A DNA stretch of 64,000 nucleotides from Limosilactobacillus panis (GTDB lineage: Bacteria; Bacillota; Bacilli; Lactobacillales; Lactobacillaceae), in NCBI RefSeq assembly GCF_019797825.1, contig NZ_CP081855.1:1984001-2048000 (forward strand). The letters are read 5' to 3'. Shown piece by piece: positions 35,113 through 43,293 of the stretch (position 1 is the first letter of the stretch; every line of letters starts with the position of its first letter). A model generated the notes under the pieces. It searched no databases. It worked only from the letters and a program-made list of their open reading frames with translations, and was not told where the DNA came from. The translations under genes and the position numbers were made by a program.

Positions 35113-35454
35113 ATGGCGCAGATTAATATTAAAGTTGATGACCAGTTAAAGGATGACGTAAGTGCCATTTTCAATGAAATGGGGCTCGACATTACCACTG
35201 GTATTAAAATTTACCTCAAACGGGTCCAGCGGGATAAGCGGATCCCTTTCGAGATGACTAGCAACCAATTTGACGTCCAAAAACTTGCTCAGCGCTACCA
35301 AGCCGGGGACCAAGAAGTCATTGCTAACCTAAACGAGCTCTTCAACGCCCTGAACAGTCAAAGAAAACAATCAACCGGGATTGGCGGCGCAATTTTGAAC
35401 AATAAGCACCGCGGAGGGACTGGCGTCGGCGGTTCCATCCTCAACAAACGTTAA
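35113..35454 (+). CDS. RelB/DinJ-family antitoxin without a visible toxin
   Basis: A 113-residue protein starting with a ribbon-helix-helix domain (AQINIKVDDQLKDDVSAIFNEMGLDITTGIKIYLKRV, about 2-38), which binds operator DNA, and a middle arm (IPFEMTSNQF) that normally wraps a RelE/YafQ toxin. The C-terminal tail has an imperfect repeat, TGIGGAILNNK then TGVGGSILNK. No toxin gene follows: the next 270 bp hold repeat B and then hpt. The ATG at 35113 follows AGGGAGAG; a longer frame would cover the operator. It may be a solitary regulator. Confidence 0.83.
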   Translation: MAQINIKVDDQLKDDVSAIFNEMGLDITTGIKIYLKRVQRDKRIPFEMTSNQFDVQKLAQRYQAGDQEVIANLNELFNALNSQRKQSTGIGGAILNNKHRGGTGVGGSILNKR

Positions 35455-35462
35455 ATAACGAA

Positions 35463-35590
35463 AAAAAAGCTGGAAAGCATTAAGACACTCCTGGTGTCTA
35501 GCTATGAACGAAGGTCGTCACTTTTAGCGCCTATCCTCCGTCTTATGCTAGCCATACAGGTCACCGGGGAGCTTTCCAGCCTCCTTTTTT
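35463..35590. repeat. Dispersed repeat B, copy 4, acting as terminator
   Basis: Ends AAGCTGGAAAGC / GCTTTCCAGC close a stem of about 115 nt, with A-run before and T-run after. Inside is ACTCCTGGTGTCTAG, shared with copies 1-3. It separates relB from hpt. Confidence 0.7.
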
Positions 35591-35728
35591 GGTCAAATTT
35601 GCCAGTCGCCCTTTAAATAGTTCAGATTTATGTTAAAATTCAAGAGTTAAAAGGACTCAGCAAAGCAATTGTTCCGTAAAACACGAACATTGTTTTGGCG
35701 GGCAGCGTCACGACAGAAGGAGAATTTG

Positions 35729-36265
35729 ATGAATAACGATATTGAACAAGTCTTATACAACCAGGCACAGATTAACCACCGAATGGACGAAATCGCCAGC
35801 CAACTAACGGCTAAGTACCAGGACCAATGCCCCTTGATTGTTTCCGTCATGACGGGAGCAGTTGTCTTCACGGTGGAAATGATCAAGCGGCTCAAATTTA
35901 AGCTCAACCTGGACTATGTTGATGTCTCTAGCTATGCCGACGGTACCCATGCCGGAAAGGTCAAACTTGTTCAGGACCTGTCATCAAGCATTGAAGGGCG
36001 ACCCGTCATCATTATGGAAGACATCATCGATACCGGTCATACCTTGAAGTACCTGGCCAACCTGTTAAAGGGGCGGGGAGCAAAGAGTATCGAGATCTGT
36101 GCCCTTCTCGATAAGCCCAACCGCCGAGAAGTGAACGTTGAGGCAGACTACGTTGGTTTTAAGGTCCCCAACGAATTCATCGTTGGCTACGGTCTTGATT
36201 ACAGCGGTCTCTACCGTAACCTCCCCTACATTGGAATCTTGGAACGGTCCGTTTACGAAAATTAA
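35729..36265 (+). CDS. hpt: Hypoxanthine phosphoribosyltransferase
   Basis: Purine salvage enzyme of 178 residues that makes IMP or GMP from hypoxanthine or guanine and PRPP. The PRPP-binding motif is VIIMEDIIDTGHTL (about 90-103), and the flexible loop follows SSYADGTHAGKVKL. GAAGGAG precedes the ATG at 35729; frames from 35669 have no ribosome site. It is monocistronic here; in many Firmicutes hpt sits between tilS and ftsH, which is not the case in this window. Confidence 0.93.
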   Translation: MNNDIEQVLYNQAQINHRMDEIASQLTAKYQDQCPLIVSVMTGAVVFTVEMIKRLKFKLNLDYVDVSSYADGTHAGKVKLVQDLSSSIEGRPVIIMEDIIDTGHTLKYLANLLKGRGAKSIEICALLDKPNRREVNVEADYVGFKVPNEFIVGYGLDYSGLYRNLPYIGILERSVYEN

Positions 36266-36272
36266 AATTATG

Positions 36273-36314
36273 CCAAAGTAACCTGTTATCACTTGGTAAC
36301 GGGTTATTTTTATT
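36273..36314 (+). terminator. Terminator after hpt
   Basis: TAACCTGTTA / TAACGGGTTA stem followed by TTTTTATTT, only 15 bp before the MerR start codon. Confidence 0.75.
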
Positions 36315-36328
36315 TCTTGCAATCTACC

Positions 36329-37201
36329 ATGTTTAAAAAATATAGCGTTAATGATATTTCAAAATATTTTTCCATTCCCAAACAAACAATCCGTTTTTAT
36401 GAAGATAAAGGCCTAATCCACAGTCATCGTGACTCTCAAAACGGCTATCGCTACTATACCTATGAGGATATCAATCAAATCTTCGACTTAGCTATCTTTC
36501 ATCCTCTCGGTTCTAACCTGCAGGAACTTAATACTCTTTTAAATAAAGGTGACCCGGATGATTACCAATCAATGCTCTTGCAAAAGAAACATGAACTGCA
36601 AGAAAAAATTAATCATCTTCAATCACTAAACATGCAGATTGACAGTATTGTTGGTAAAATTCAGCAGGCCCAAAAGGGAATCAATAAGACATTTAAAATT
36701 GAGACCTGCCCTAGACTAATAATTAATAACTTAACTGATTACTCGCCCCACGGAGTCCTGTTCAACTCCCCATACAAAGCGAATAAGGAAGCCTGCTTCT
36801 GCTGTAGTTTATCTACGTCAAAGAAAATTATTTCTTACCGGTGGGGGTTCATCACCGATATTCCTGGACAAGATAGCCTTGTAATTAATCCGCAATTGGC
36901 AATTAGTGAAATTGTTAATTTGGAGCATGAGGGCGAATTACTATCACGACTAAACCAAAAAGTTAATCAGTACCAAGAAGAGACAAATTATAAACTAGGT
37001 AATCAAATTATCGGCAAGTTACTTTTACGATGTCATTTTCATGGTATTCGCCAACGGTTTACCAAAATATGGATACCAATAATAAAAAACGCTCAAGACG
37101 GATATAGATTCCATCTTGAGCGTTTTAAGCTGATTGGGCTAGCTGGATTCGAACCAGCGCATGACGGTACCAAAAACCGTTGCCTTACCGCTTGGCTATA
37201 G
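36329..37201 (+). CDS. MerR-family regulator whose frame runs into tRNA-Gln
   Basis: A 290-residue frame. Residues 1-70 are a MerR winged helix (YSVNDISKYFSIPKQTIRFYEDKGLI), followed by a coiled-coil (about 85-115) and a C-terminal sensor domain. The family usually ends with a motif like KIWIPI, which is found near residue 250 (IWIPIIKN). The frame then continues about 37 residues through the tRNA terminator and antisense through tRNA-Gln, so the native stop seems lost. No ribosome site precedes the ATG. The gene is AT-rich against its neighbours and may be acquired. Confidence 0.7.
   Translation: MFKKYSVNDISKYFSIPKQTIRFYEDKGLIHSHRDSQNGYRYYTYEDINQIFDLAIFHPLGSNLQELNTLLNKGDPDDYQSMLLQKKHELQEKINHLQSLNMQIDSIVGKIQQAQKGINKTFKIETCPRLIINNLTDYSPHGVLFNSPYKANKEACFCCSLSTSKKIISYRWGFITDIPGQDSLVINPQLAISEIVNLEHEGELLSRLNQKVNQYQEETNYKLGNQIIGKLLLRCHFHGIRQRFTKIWIPIIKNAQDGYRFHLERFKLIGLAGFEPAHDGTKNRCLTAWL
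37084..37127 (-). terminator. Terminator of the tRNA pair
   Basis: On the minus strand CGCTCAAGATGG / CCGTCTTGAGCG is followed by a T-run. It lies inside the 3' end of the MerR frame. Confidence 0.85.
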
Positions 37202-37205
37202 CCCA
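37134..37205 (-). tRNA. tRNA-Gln (anticodon TTG)
   Basis: 72 nt cloverleaf on the minus strand: acceptor TGGGCTA / TAGCCCA, discriminator A, anticodon loop TTTTGGT with TTG, T-arm GGTTCGAATCC. CCA is not encoded. It lies 6 bp after tRNA-Glu. Confidence 0.95.
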
Positions 37206-37211
37206 ATAAAG

Positions 37212-37283
37212 TGACCCGTGCGGGATTTGAACCCACGATACCAGCGTGAAAGGCTGGTGTCTTAACCACTTGACTAACGGGTC
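37212..37283 (-). tRNA. tRNA-Glu (anticodon TTC)
   Basis: 72 nt cloverleaf: acceptor GACCCGT / ACGGGTC, anticodon stem CCAGC / GCTGG around CTTTCAC, T-arm GGTTCAAATCC. First gene of the pair. Confidence 0.95.
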
Positions 37284-37300
37284 ATTCGACAGCACAAATC

Positions 37301-37329
37301 ATTTTAATAAATTTTAATTTAAAAAGCAA
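37301..37329 (-). promoter_or_regulatory. Promoter of the tRNA-Glu-Gln transcript
   Basis: TTGCTT (37324-37329), 17-bp AT-rich spacer, TAAAAT (37301-37306), read on the minus strand. Confidence 0.65.
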
Positions 37330-37337
37330 GAACTTTT

Positions 37338-37577
37338 TTATAACTTTATCTGTCGATGAATCAAATTACCATACGAGTGCTGGTCCCGCTCAATCACCTT
37401 CGCCCGGTTTTCTGCTTTGATCCAGTAGTCCAATTCATGGGCCGCTACCAATGGCCGGTAAGTTTCTGGATAACGTTGGCGATATTCCTGCTGCTTAATA
37501 GCTAGTTGCTTTTCATATGCTCGCTGGCAATCTGCCACTGTCTTGGCCCCGGCTAACGCTGCTTGGTAGTCACTCAT
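37338..37577 (-). CDS. Small helical protein of unknown function
   Basis: A 79-residue soluble, charged and mostly helical protein (QRAYEKQLAIKQQEYRQRYPETYRPLVAAHELDYWIKAEN). No known domain is recognised. The ATG at 37577 follows GGAGGAGG. It is the gene upstream of the tRNA pair and downstream of the esterase on the same strand (54 bp gap), and may share a transcript with the esterase. Confidence 0.72.
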   Translation of the reverse strand: MSDYQAALAGAKTVADCQRAYEKQLAIKQQEYRQRYPETYRPLVAAHELDYWIKAENRAKVIERDQHSYGNLIHRQIKL

Positions 37578-37631
37578 TGGTATTTCCTCCTCCAATCCTA
37601 ATTTTCAAATGGTAGGATTAACTATAAAATA

Positions 37632-38378
37632 CTAGTCTTTAACAAATTGGGTTACCGTTGTAAGAATCTCACCCCGTTTGGCCCCTGTCAGCTTATGATC
37701 CGTACCTTCCATTAGGTAAAGCTTACTTTCCGGCAAAATTACGTTATACTTTCGCGATGCTTCTGGCGAAACAACTTTATCAGCCAGGCCATGAATAATA
37801 AGGGCGGGGCCCGCAAAATGTTGAGCAGTTTCGTAAATTGGTAGTAGCTGGGCCGTCCGGAAATACTGCCCACTAACGTCCTGACCATGTACCGTGACCT
37901 TCATTGGAATGTGATTAGGGTCGTACTTAGTCCCCTGGCACTCGCCTACTAAGGCATCATCCTTTAAGGTAGCAGCCGGTGCCAGGAGGACAAGTTTATC
38001 AACTACGTCCCGGTAGTAGGCTGCTAACATTGAGGCAACCACCCCACCCTGGGAATGCCCCACTAGGTCGATAACTTTGGCCCCCATCTTTGCCCGCACA
38101 AAGTCAATCATCGCCATTCCATCGAGTAATTCGCTTAATACGGTCATGTTAGCAAAGTCGCCGTCACTTTGCCCACAACCAGCAAAATCCATTCGAAGAG
38201 TTGCCAGACCCGCCGCATTTAAGGCATGAGCTAAATCATACAAGAGGTTCCCCGCTTCATAGCCACGGTTGCCCTGGAAGCCGTGCATTAAGATTACTAC
38301 CTGCTCATTTTCTAGACTGGTCGCTCCCTCTAAAACACCGCGAAGCGTAAGTCCTTCCCGCTTGATTTCAATCTTCAT
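37632..38378 (-). CDS. Alpha/beta hydrolase, cinnamoyl (feruloyl) esterase-like
   Basis: A 248-residue cytosolic esterase. Oxyanion motif HGFQGNRG, nucleophile in GHSQGG (about residue 106), Asp in HGLADKVVS and His in GTDHKL. Length and motifs match Lactobacillus johnsonii cinnamoyl esterases (LJ0536 type), which release ferulic or caffeic acid from plant esters. The wording MDFAGCGQSDGDF is typical of that group. A GGGGAG site precedes the ATG. Substrate by similarity only. Confidence 0.83.
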   Translation of the reverse strand: MKIEIKREGLTLRGVLEGATSLENEQVVILMHGFQGNRGYEAGNLLYDLAHALNAAGLATLRMDFAGCGQSDGDFANMTVLSELLDGMAMIDFVRAKMGAKVIDLVGHSQGGVVASMLAAYYRDVVDKLVLLAPAATLKDDALVGECQGTKYDPNHIPMKVTVHGQDVSGQYFRTAQLLPIYETAQHFAGPALIIHGLADKVVSPEASRKYNVILPESKLYLMEGTDHKLTGAKRGEILTTVTQFVKD

Positions 38379-38490
38379 TTTCTTTCTCCCCTTCTTTAGT
38401 GGTCGCTCTTTGAACTATATCCTATCTTTACATTAATGATAATATAATTATTAATATCAAACCATATATTCACTATTTGAAATATAGAAG

Positions 38491-38537
38491 CTGAAAAGGC
38501 TGGGAGAAAAAAATCTTTTCTCACCAGCCTCGTCTTG
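38491..38537. repeat. Dispersed hairpin repeat A, copy 3
   Basis: AGGCTGGGAGAAAA / TTTTCTCACCAGCCT between the asd and esterase genes; serves as terminator of asd on the minus strand. Confidence 0.75.
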
Positions 38538-38558
38538 TTTTCCAAATGTTTTCTGATA

Positions 38559-39653
38559 TTATTTGGCCTCAATATACCCTTTTGCCTTCAATAATTCGGC
38601 TAATTCAATGGCACCGCCAGCAGCACCACGGGCGGTGTTGTGGGACAGGCCGATAAACTTCCAGTCGAAGAGCTTATCCTCACGTAAACGACCAATTGAA
38701 ATTCCCATACCGTGCTCAAAGTTAACGTCATAGCGGACTTGTGGCCGAAAATCATCATCCAGGTATTGGATGAACTGCTTAGGGGCACTTGGCAACCCTA
38801 GCTTTTGCGGTTCACCACTATAATCTTCCAGGGCCTTAATTAGATCTTCCTTACTTGGTTTTTGCTTGAAGTTAACAAAGGCCGCCACGGTGTGCCCGTA
38901 TAATACTGGCACTCGTAGACATTGACTGGTAATTATTGGTGACTTGGCTGGCACAATGGCCTTCTGCTCATCATCAACGTGACCCCAGATCTTCAGTGGC
39001 TCATCTTCAGACTTCTTTTCTTCGCCAGGAATATATGGGATAACGTTTCCTTGAATTTCCGGTGCATCTTCTAAAGTTTTCCCAGCACCAGAAATGGCCT
39101 GGTAGGTACATGCCAGTGCCTGAGTCGGTTCAAACTTCATCCAAGCCGCTAGGGCCGGTGTGTAGCTTTGGATTGAACAGTTAGGCTTAACTGCCACAAA
39201 GCCATGCTTAACCCCGAGCCGTTCACGCTGGTACTTAATGACTTCGATATGGTCTGGATTAATTTCGGGAACCACCATTGGGACATCTGGCGTCCACCGG
39301 TGGGCACTATTGTTAGAAACAACCGGTGTTTCATGCTTAGTATACTCATCTTCCAGATTACGAATGGCGCCCTTATCCATATGAACCGCGGAGAAAACAA
39401 AGTCAACCTGGTCAGCTACTTTATCAACGTCTTCAGCATCAAGGATGGTTAAGTCCTTCACGTTTTCCGGAATTGGCGTCGTTCCCATCTTCCAGCGGTC
39501 CTTAACGGCTTCACCGTACTTCTTACCAGCACTGTGCTTGCTGGCAGCAACGACCGTCACTACAAACCAGGGGTGGTTAGCAAGCAACGTAACAAAGCGT
39601 TGACCAACCATTCCCGTCGCACCAATCACACCGACTTTTAACTTTGCACTCAT
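38559..39653 (-). CDS. asd: Aspartate-semialdehyde dehydrogenase
   Basis: Makes aspartate semialdehyde, the branch point to lysine, diaminopimelate, threonine and methionine. It is the archaeal/fungal-type Asd (364 residues): NADP motif GATGMVGQRF, catalytic Cys in KPNCSIQSY and His within GHTVAAFVNF. GGAGG lies 8 bases before the ATG at 39653. It stands alone, without lysine or threonine genes nearby. Confidence 0.93.
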   Translation of the reverse strand: MSAKLKVGVIGATGMVGQRFVTLLANHPWFVVTVVAASKHSAGKKYGEAVKDRWKMGTTPIPENVKDLTILDAEDVDKVADQVDFVFSAVHMDKGAIRNLEDEYTKHETPVVSNNSAHRWTPDVPMVVPEINPDHIEVIKYQRERLGVKHGFVAVKPNCSIQSYTPALAAWMKFEPTQALACTYQAISGAGKTLEDAPEIQGNVIPYIPGEEKKSEDEPLKIWGHVDDEQKAIVPAKSPIITSQCLRVPVLYGHTVAAFVNFKQKPSKEDLIKALEDYSGEPQKLGLPSAPKQFIQYLDDDFRPQVRYDVNFEHGMGISIGRLREDKLFDWKFIGLSHNTARGAAGGAIELAELLKAKGYIEAK

Positions 39654-39762
39654 TCCACATGCCTCCATACTTTTATCATGTTTTTCTAATTATCTTCTAA
39701 TATACACTTATTATTTGAAAGTTTCCATGATTTAACAGTAAAAAAGGCGGCAAGACTGGCGG

Positions 39763-40419
39763 TTAGTACCAGGCAGGCTTATCACCGGCGGTGTGCGGCT
39801 TGTTGACACCGAGGTCCTGGCGGACGTACTTATCAGGGTGGGCAATTATCTTCTCAACCAGGTTGCCAATTGATTTTCTTGAAACCTCAGTCCCCTTAAA
39901 GGATTCGCCCCGCTTGGTCGTTTCGTAATCGACCTCATCCTTATCAGTTAACCAGGCCGGCCGGATAATGGTGTAGTCAAGGTCAGAGGCCGAAACTACA
40001 TCGGCGGCTTTGCGGTAAGTACCCAGGTAACTGTCCTCTTGGCCGCCACCGAGCATTTCGTTATTCCATTCACCGAACTTACCAGGGACCTCATTATAAA
40101 TACCGATTGATGAAATCCAAACGAGTTGTTTGACCCCGTTCTGGTCCATTGCCTTAACAATGTTTTGGGCCTGCTGCTCAATCTGCGGGTTGCGCAGGTT
40201 AGCATAAACCACATCGGCCTTGGCAACCGCTGCGTTTAGTTCCGCCGGCTTCAGTGTGTCGCCCTTGATTACCGTCTCCCGGGTATCATCAACATTGGTT
40301 AAGTTCTGGGGATGGCGGGTAAAGAGCAACAGGTGGTCGTCAGTCTTCTTTAGTAGGTCCGTAATTGCGTGCCCCGCGATCTTACCGGTTGCACCGAGAA
40401 TCAAAACTTGTTTCGTCAT
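39763..40419 (-). CDS. Atypical SDR (NmrA-like) NAD(P)-binding oxidoreductase
   Basis: A 218-residue Rossmann protein (ILGATGKIAGHAI at the start) of the atypical SDR5 group, with VWISSIGIYNE and YTIIRPAW. Members are quinone or aldehyde reductases or redox sensors. GAGGAGG precedes the ATG. It is divergent from a hydroxyacid dehydrogenase-HxlR operon and may be under the same HxlR control. Confidence 0.82.
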   Translation of the reverse strand: MTKQVLILGATGKIAGHAITDLLKKTDDHLLLFTRHPQNLTNVDDTRETVIKGDTLKPAELNAAVAKADVVYANLRNPQIEQQAQNIVKAMDQNGVKQLVWISSIGIYNEVPGKFGEWNNEMLGGGQEDSYLGTYRKAADVVSASDLDYTIIRPAWLTDKDEVDYETTKRGESFKGTEVSRKSIGNLVEKIIAHPDKYVRQDLGVNKPHTAGDKPAWY

Positions 40420-40494
40420 TATTATCGTCCTCCTCTTTCTTAGTTCACTTACTAGTATAGTAGAATTATAGCTTATTAAAAGTAAGCACTTTTG

Positions 40495-40509
40495 GGTAAG
40501 TTAGTTACC
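40495..40509. promoter_or_regulatory. Inverted repeat in the SDR / hydroxyacid dehydrogenase divergent region
   Basis: GGTAA GTTAG TTACC (5-bp arms); GGGTAAG recurs 14 bp later. Candidate HxlR operator; short, so uncertain. Confidence 0.4.
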
Positions 40510-40590
40510 TACGGGTAAGATACCGTTGGGTGCTGGGTACTCGCGCAATTCACCTTTTTTGCCCTATAATAGGGAAAAGGAGGCGCGCTC

Positions 40591-41601
40591 ATGAAAATTG
40601 TAATTGCTGACTACCCTGAATCGATGATGAAAAGCCACCAGCTGGAAAAGGAGGTCCTGCAGGCGGGCCTTCCCGGCTGCCAAGTCGTGGTCTTCCCCTA
40701 CCAGGATGACCGCCGGACAGCTTTTCTAGAGGAAATCCACGATGCCGATGCGCTCCTCACCGCCTTTATCAAGGTTGATGAAGAAGTGTTTCAAGCGGCG
40801 CCACAGCTTAAGGTGGTTTCTATCAACGCTACTGGCTATGATAATGTTGATCTGACCGCTGCTAAACGGCATGGCGTTGCTGTTTGCCCCGTTGGTGAGT
40901 ACTGCACTGAAGACGTCGCCGAGTTTACTATTACAACCATGCTTGCCCTCGTTCGCAATCTCAAAGCCTACCTGGGCGACGTTGACCACCAGCACGAGTG
41001 GCGCTATGACTACGCCCAGCCTAACTGCCGGCTTAGCAACATGACACTGGGGATTTTCGGCCTCGGTAAAATTGGCCGCGCTGTTGCGAAAAAGGCGGCC
41101 GCATTGGGGATGAAAGTCATCGCTAATGACCTCTTCATCAGCAAAGAGAACTATGCTAAAGTTGCCGATCTGGTTAAGCTAACCAGCGTTAACGATCTCC
41201 TGGCTCAAGCAGACGTAATTACTAACCACATGAATCTTAATGACAGCAACCGTAACTTCTTTACTGCGGACCGCTTCCAAAAGATGGCCAAGCACCCCTA
41301 CTTTTTGAATATGGCCCGGGGTGGTGAGGTTAATGAAGATGACTTGGTTCAGGCACTCGATACGAAGCGAATTAGGGGTGCAGCCCTGGATGTTTTGGCA
41401 ACCGAATTTCCCGACCTCGCACATAATCCGTTAGTCGGGCGGGAAAATGTTCTGGTTACGCCCCACACTGCCTTTTACAGTATTGACTCAACAACTACTT
41501 TGCAAAGGATTTCGTGCCAAAATATTGTCAACTACTTAAATGGTCACCCGGAAAAGGTCTTTAAACTCGTGGTTAATCCCCAGGAAGGAGGAGAACAATG
41601 A
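40591..41601 (+). CDS. D-2-hydroxyacid dehydrogenase family protein
   Basis: A 336-residue NAD-dependent 2-ketoacid reductase. NAD motif GLGKIGRAVAKKAAALG (about 153-169), with catalytic Arg in NMARGGEV, Glu in LATEFPDL and His in TPHTAFYS. Its D-lactate versus phosphoglycerate or branched-chain role is not resolved. Its stop overlaps the HxlR start by 4 bp (ATGA), so the regulator is co-translated. Confidence 0.87.
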   Translation: MKIVIADYPESMMKSHQLEKEVLQAGLPGCQVVVFPYQDDRRTAFLEEIHDADALLTAFIKVDEEVFQAAPQLKVVSINATGYDNVDLTAAKRHGVAVCPVGEYCTEDVAEFTITTMLALVRNLKAYLGDVDHQHEWRYDYAQPNCRLSNMTLGIFGLGKIGRAVAKKAAALGMKVIANDLFISKENYAKVADLVKLTSVNDLLAQADVITNHMNLNDSNRNFFTADRFQKMAKHPYFLNMARGGEVNEDDLVQALDTKRIRGAALDVLATEFPDLAHNPLVGRENVLVTPHTAFYSIDSTTTLQRISCQNIVNYLNGHPEKVFKLVVNPQEGGEQ

Positions 41602-42029
41602 CCACTCCTAAGATGTTTAATACCGGTGCTGAATATGCCCTCTCCATCATCGGCGGCAAGTGGAAACCCGTTATTTTGTACCTCCTTGCTGGCCATCCCC
41701 GGCGAACGGGCGAACTAGTGAAGCAACTTGGTACATCTTATAAGGTCCTTAGCGACCAACTCCGCGAAATGATGGATGCCGAAATCGTTAGTCGAAAGAG
41801 TTTCAACACAATGCCGCCCCACGTCGAATACCGACTGACCGCCGCGGGGGAAAACCTTTACGCTGCACTGCGTTACCTCAACTACTGGGGTGAGCAGCAG
41901 GCAGTAACGGACCCTAACGTTAAAATAATGTGTACCGAAAAAATGAAAGAGCTTGATGACGACGGGCTCTGCGTCATCACCAAGCAGCACCTCCACCACT
42001 GGAAGCAAGAAATTGTTAAGCAGAAATAA
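41598..42029 (+). CDS. HxlR-family regulator
   Basis: A 143-residue winged-helix protein: EYALSIIGGKWKPVILYLLA, GELVKQLGTSYKVLSDQLREM and a longer C-terminal part with Cys in KIMCTEKM and GLCVITK. It lacks the N-terminal Cys of YodB. Co-translated with the hydroxyacid dehydrogenase; probably controls that operon and the divergent SDR gene. The stop codon is immediately followed by a parS-like site. Confidence 0.86.
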   Translation: MTTPKMFNTGAEYALSIIGGKWKPVILYLLAGHPRRTGELVKQLGTSYKVLSDQLREMMDAEIVSRKSFNTMPPHVEYRLTAAGENLYAALRYLNYWGEQQAVTDPNVKIMCTEKMKELDDDGLCVITKQHLHHWKQEIVKQK

Positions 42030-42045
42030 TGTTTCATGTGAAACT
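42030..42045. other. parS-like site 2
   Basis: TGTTTCATGTGAAACT, one base from site 1, starting right after the HxlR stop codon. Confidence 0.6.
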
Positions 42046-42087
42046 TATCTAATCAGATTTTCTAAAAATCGCTAACCATTCAAAGAA

Positions 42088-42150
42088 AAAGTAAAAGAGC
42101 TGCTCAACTACCCAACTAATAACGGGTACTGAGAAGCTCTTCTTTTTGTA
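42088..42150. terminator. Terminator between HxlR and GlsB genes
   Basis: AAAAGAGCT / AGCTCTTCTTTTT outer stem enclosing CTACCC / GGGTA; usable on both strands. Confidence 0.75.
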
Positions 42151-42159
42151 GTTGGTAAC

Positions 42160-42411
42160 TTACCTTTCTGGTCGGACGCCAAAGATCAAGGAAACAATCA
42201 ATACCAGGATCACTGCACCGATGATTGACGGGACAACTGCCATCCCGGCCACCTGAGGTCCCCAGCTACCAAGGATTGCTTCCCCTAGTGCTGATCCAAC
42301 CAGTCCGGCAATAATGTTACTGATGACTCCCATGGATCCACCACGTCTAGTGACTGCGCCGGCAATCAGTCCAATTACGCCACCAACGATTAATACCCAT
42401 AACCAATGCAT
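42160..42411 (-). CDS. GlsB/YeaQ/YmgE-family membrane stress protein
   Basis: An 83-residue protein with three hydrophobic glycine-rich helices (WLWVLIVGGVIGLIAGAVTRRG; SNIIAGLVGSALGEAILG; VPSIIGAVILVLIVSLIFG). The TRRGGSMG loop is family-typical. AGGAGGG precedes the ATG. It follows a CsbD gene by 15 bp, and both families belong to general stress sets, so a shared stress operon is likely. Confidence 0.88.
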   Translation of the reverse strand: MHWLWVLIVGGVIGLIAGAVTRRGGSMGVISNIIAGLVGSALGEAILGSWGPQVAGMAVVPSIIGAVILVLIVSLIFGVRPER

Positions 42412-42426
42412 TGCGTTCCCTCCTTA

Positions 42427-42600
42427 TTATTCCTTTTCCTTTAACTCATCCTTAGCATCTTGTATCTTATCTTTGGCCTTGCCAAAATTTTTCTGGACCT
42501 TGCCTTCCGCTTGTTCACATTTGTCATTGGTCAATTTCCCCTTGACTTCTTTGAACTTGCCAGCAAGCTGGTCCTTCAATCCGTGTTTATCGCTAACCAT
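42427..42600 (-). CDS. CsbD-family stress protein
   Basis: A 57-residue hydrophilic, Lys/Glu-rich protein (DKHGLKDQLAGKFKEVKGKL, EGKVQKNFGKAKDKIQDAK), the CsbD repeat. The ATG at 42600 has AAAGGTTGA upstream; a longer frame from 42627 has none. Function unknown; stress induced in other bacteria. Confidence 0.85.
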   Translation of the reverse strand: MVSDKHGLKDQLAGKFKEVKGKLTNDKCEQAEGKVQKNFGKAKDKIQDAKDELKEKE

Positions 42601-42784
42601 CGCAATCAACCTTTCTATGTTGTCCATTTGTGTGACACGACAATTCGGGCCTTTCTCCCGGTGACTAGTGACATTTGCTGATTATAGTTTATCAAGGCCC
42701 CCTATACGGTACAATCTTTTGACAATGACCTTACGCTTTAGTTAACCTTCTTGGCGAATCTTAAGATTTTAGCCAGCACCAAAA

Positions 42785-42826
42785 AAGCGCGAGCGCCCGG
42801 GTTTGCTCGTACGCTCGCGCTAGGTT
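42785..42826. terminator. Terminator after the AhpD-like gene
   Basis: AGCGCGAGCG / CGCTCGCGCT perfect stem with A-run on the left; read on the minus strand it ends in T's. Confidence 0.85.
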
Positions 42827-42830
42827 CTTA

Positions 42831-43169
42831 CTACTTATCCTCAAGGAATTGATCAGCACACGCTAATGCTTTACCGCCGTATACCGTCGATGGACCGCCA
42901 CCCATCATGATGGCAACATTGATGGTTTCGACAATTTCATCCCGCGTGGCACCTAGTTTAATGGCGCCCTTGACATGTTGAACAATGCAGCCCTCGCAGC
43001 GAATTGCAATCGCCAATGCTTCTAAGACCTTTGTCTTGCCATCTAAGGCCCCGGCCTTGATTGCCTCATCGTGGACGTTTAAGAAGGCCTTTCCCGTTGC
43101 TCCTGTGCTGGAAAAGAGGTTCTTATTGTTTGCCATTACTTCGGCTAACTCTTGCTTGTAATCAGTCAT
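42831..43169 (-). CDS. Carboxymuconolactone decarboxylase / AhpD-like protein
   Basis: A 112-residue all-helical protein with the AhpD redox motif CEGCIVQHV (CxxC then His) near residue 61, hence likely a disulfide reductase or peroxidase partner rather than a true decarboxylase. The helix DEIVETINVAIMMGGGPS is typical. AAGGA lies 11 bases before the ATG at 43169; a start 15-30 bp upstream is possible. Monocistronic. Confidence 0.86.
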   Translation of the reverse strand: MTDYKQELAEVMANNKNLFSSTGATGKAFLNVHDEAIKAGALDGKTKVLEALAIAIRCEGCIVQHVKGAIKLGATRDEIVETINVAIMMGGGPSTVYGGKALACADQFLEDK

Positions 43170-43293
43170 CTTCAGCCATCCTTTCATGATCAGCATCTAA
43201 ATATCTGTTTAAATGATACTATATTGAAAACGTTTTCTCAACAAGTGTCAAAAAAGGTCACGCCCAATTGCATAACCTTTTTAAATGCCAAAT

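Noticed and set aside
35669..35728. 20-residue N-terminal extension of hpt
   Set aside because: No ribosome site; homologous Hpt proteins start at MNNDIE-like sequences.
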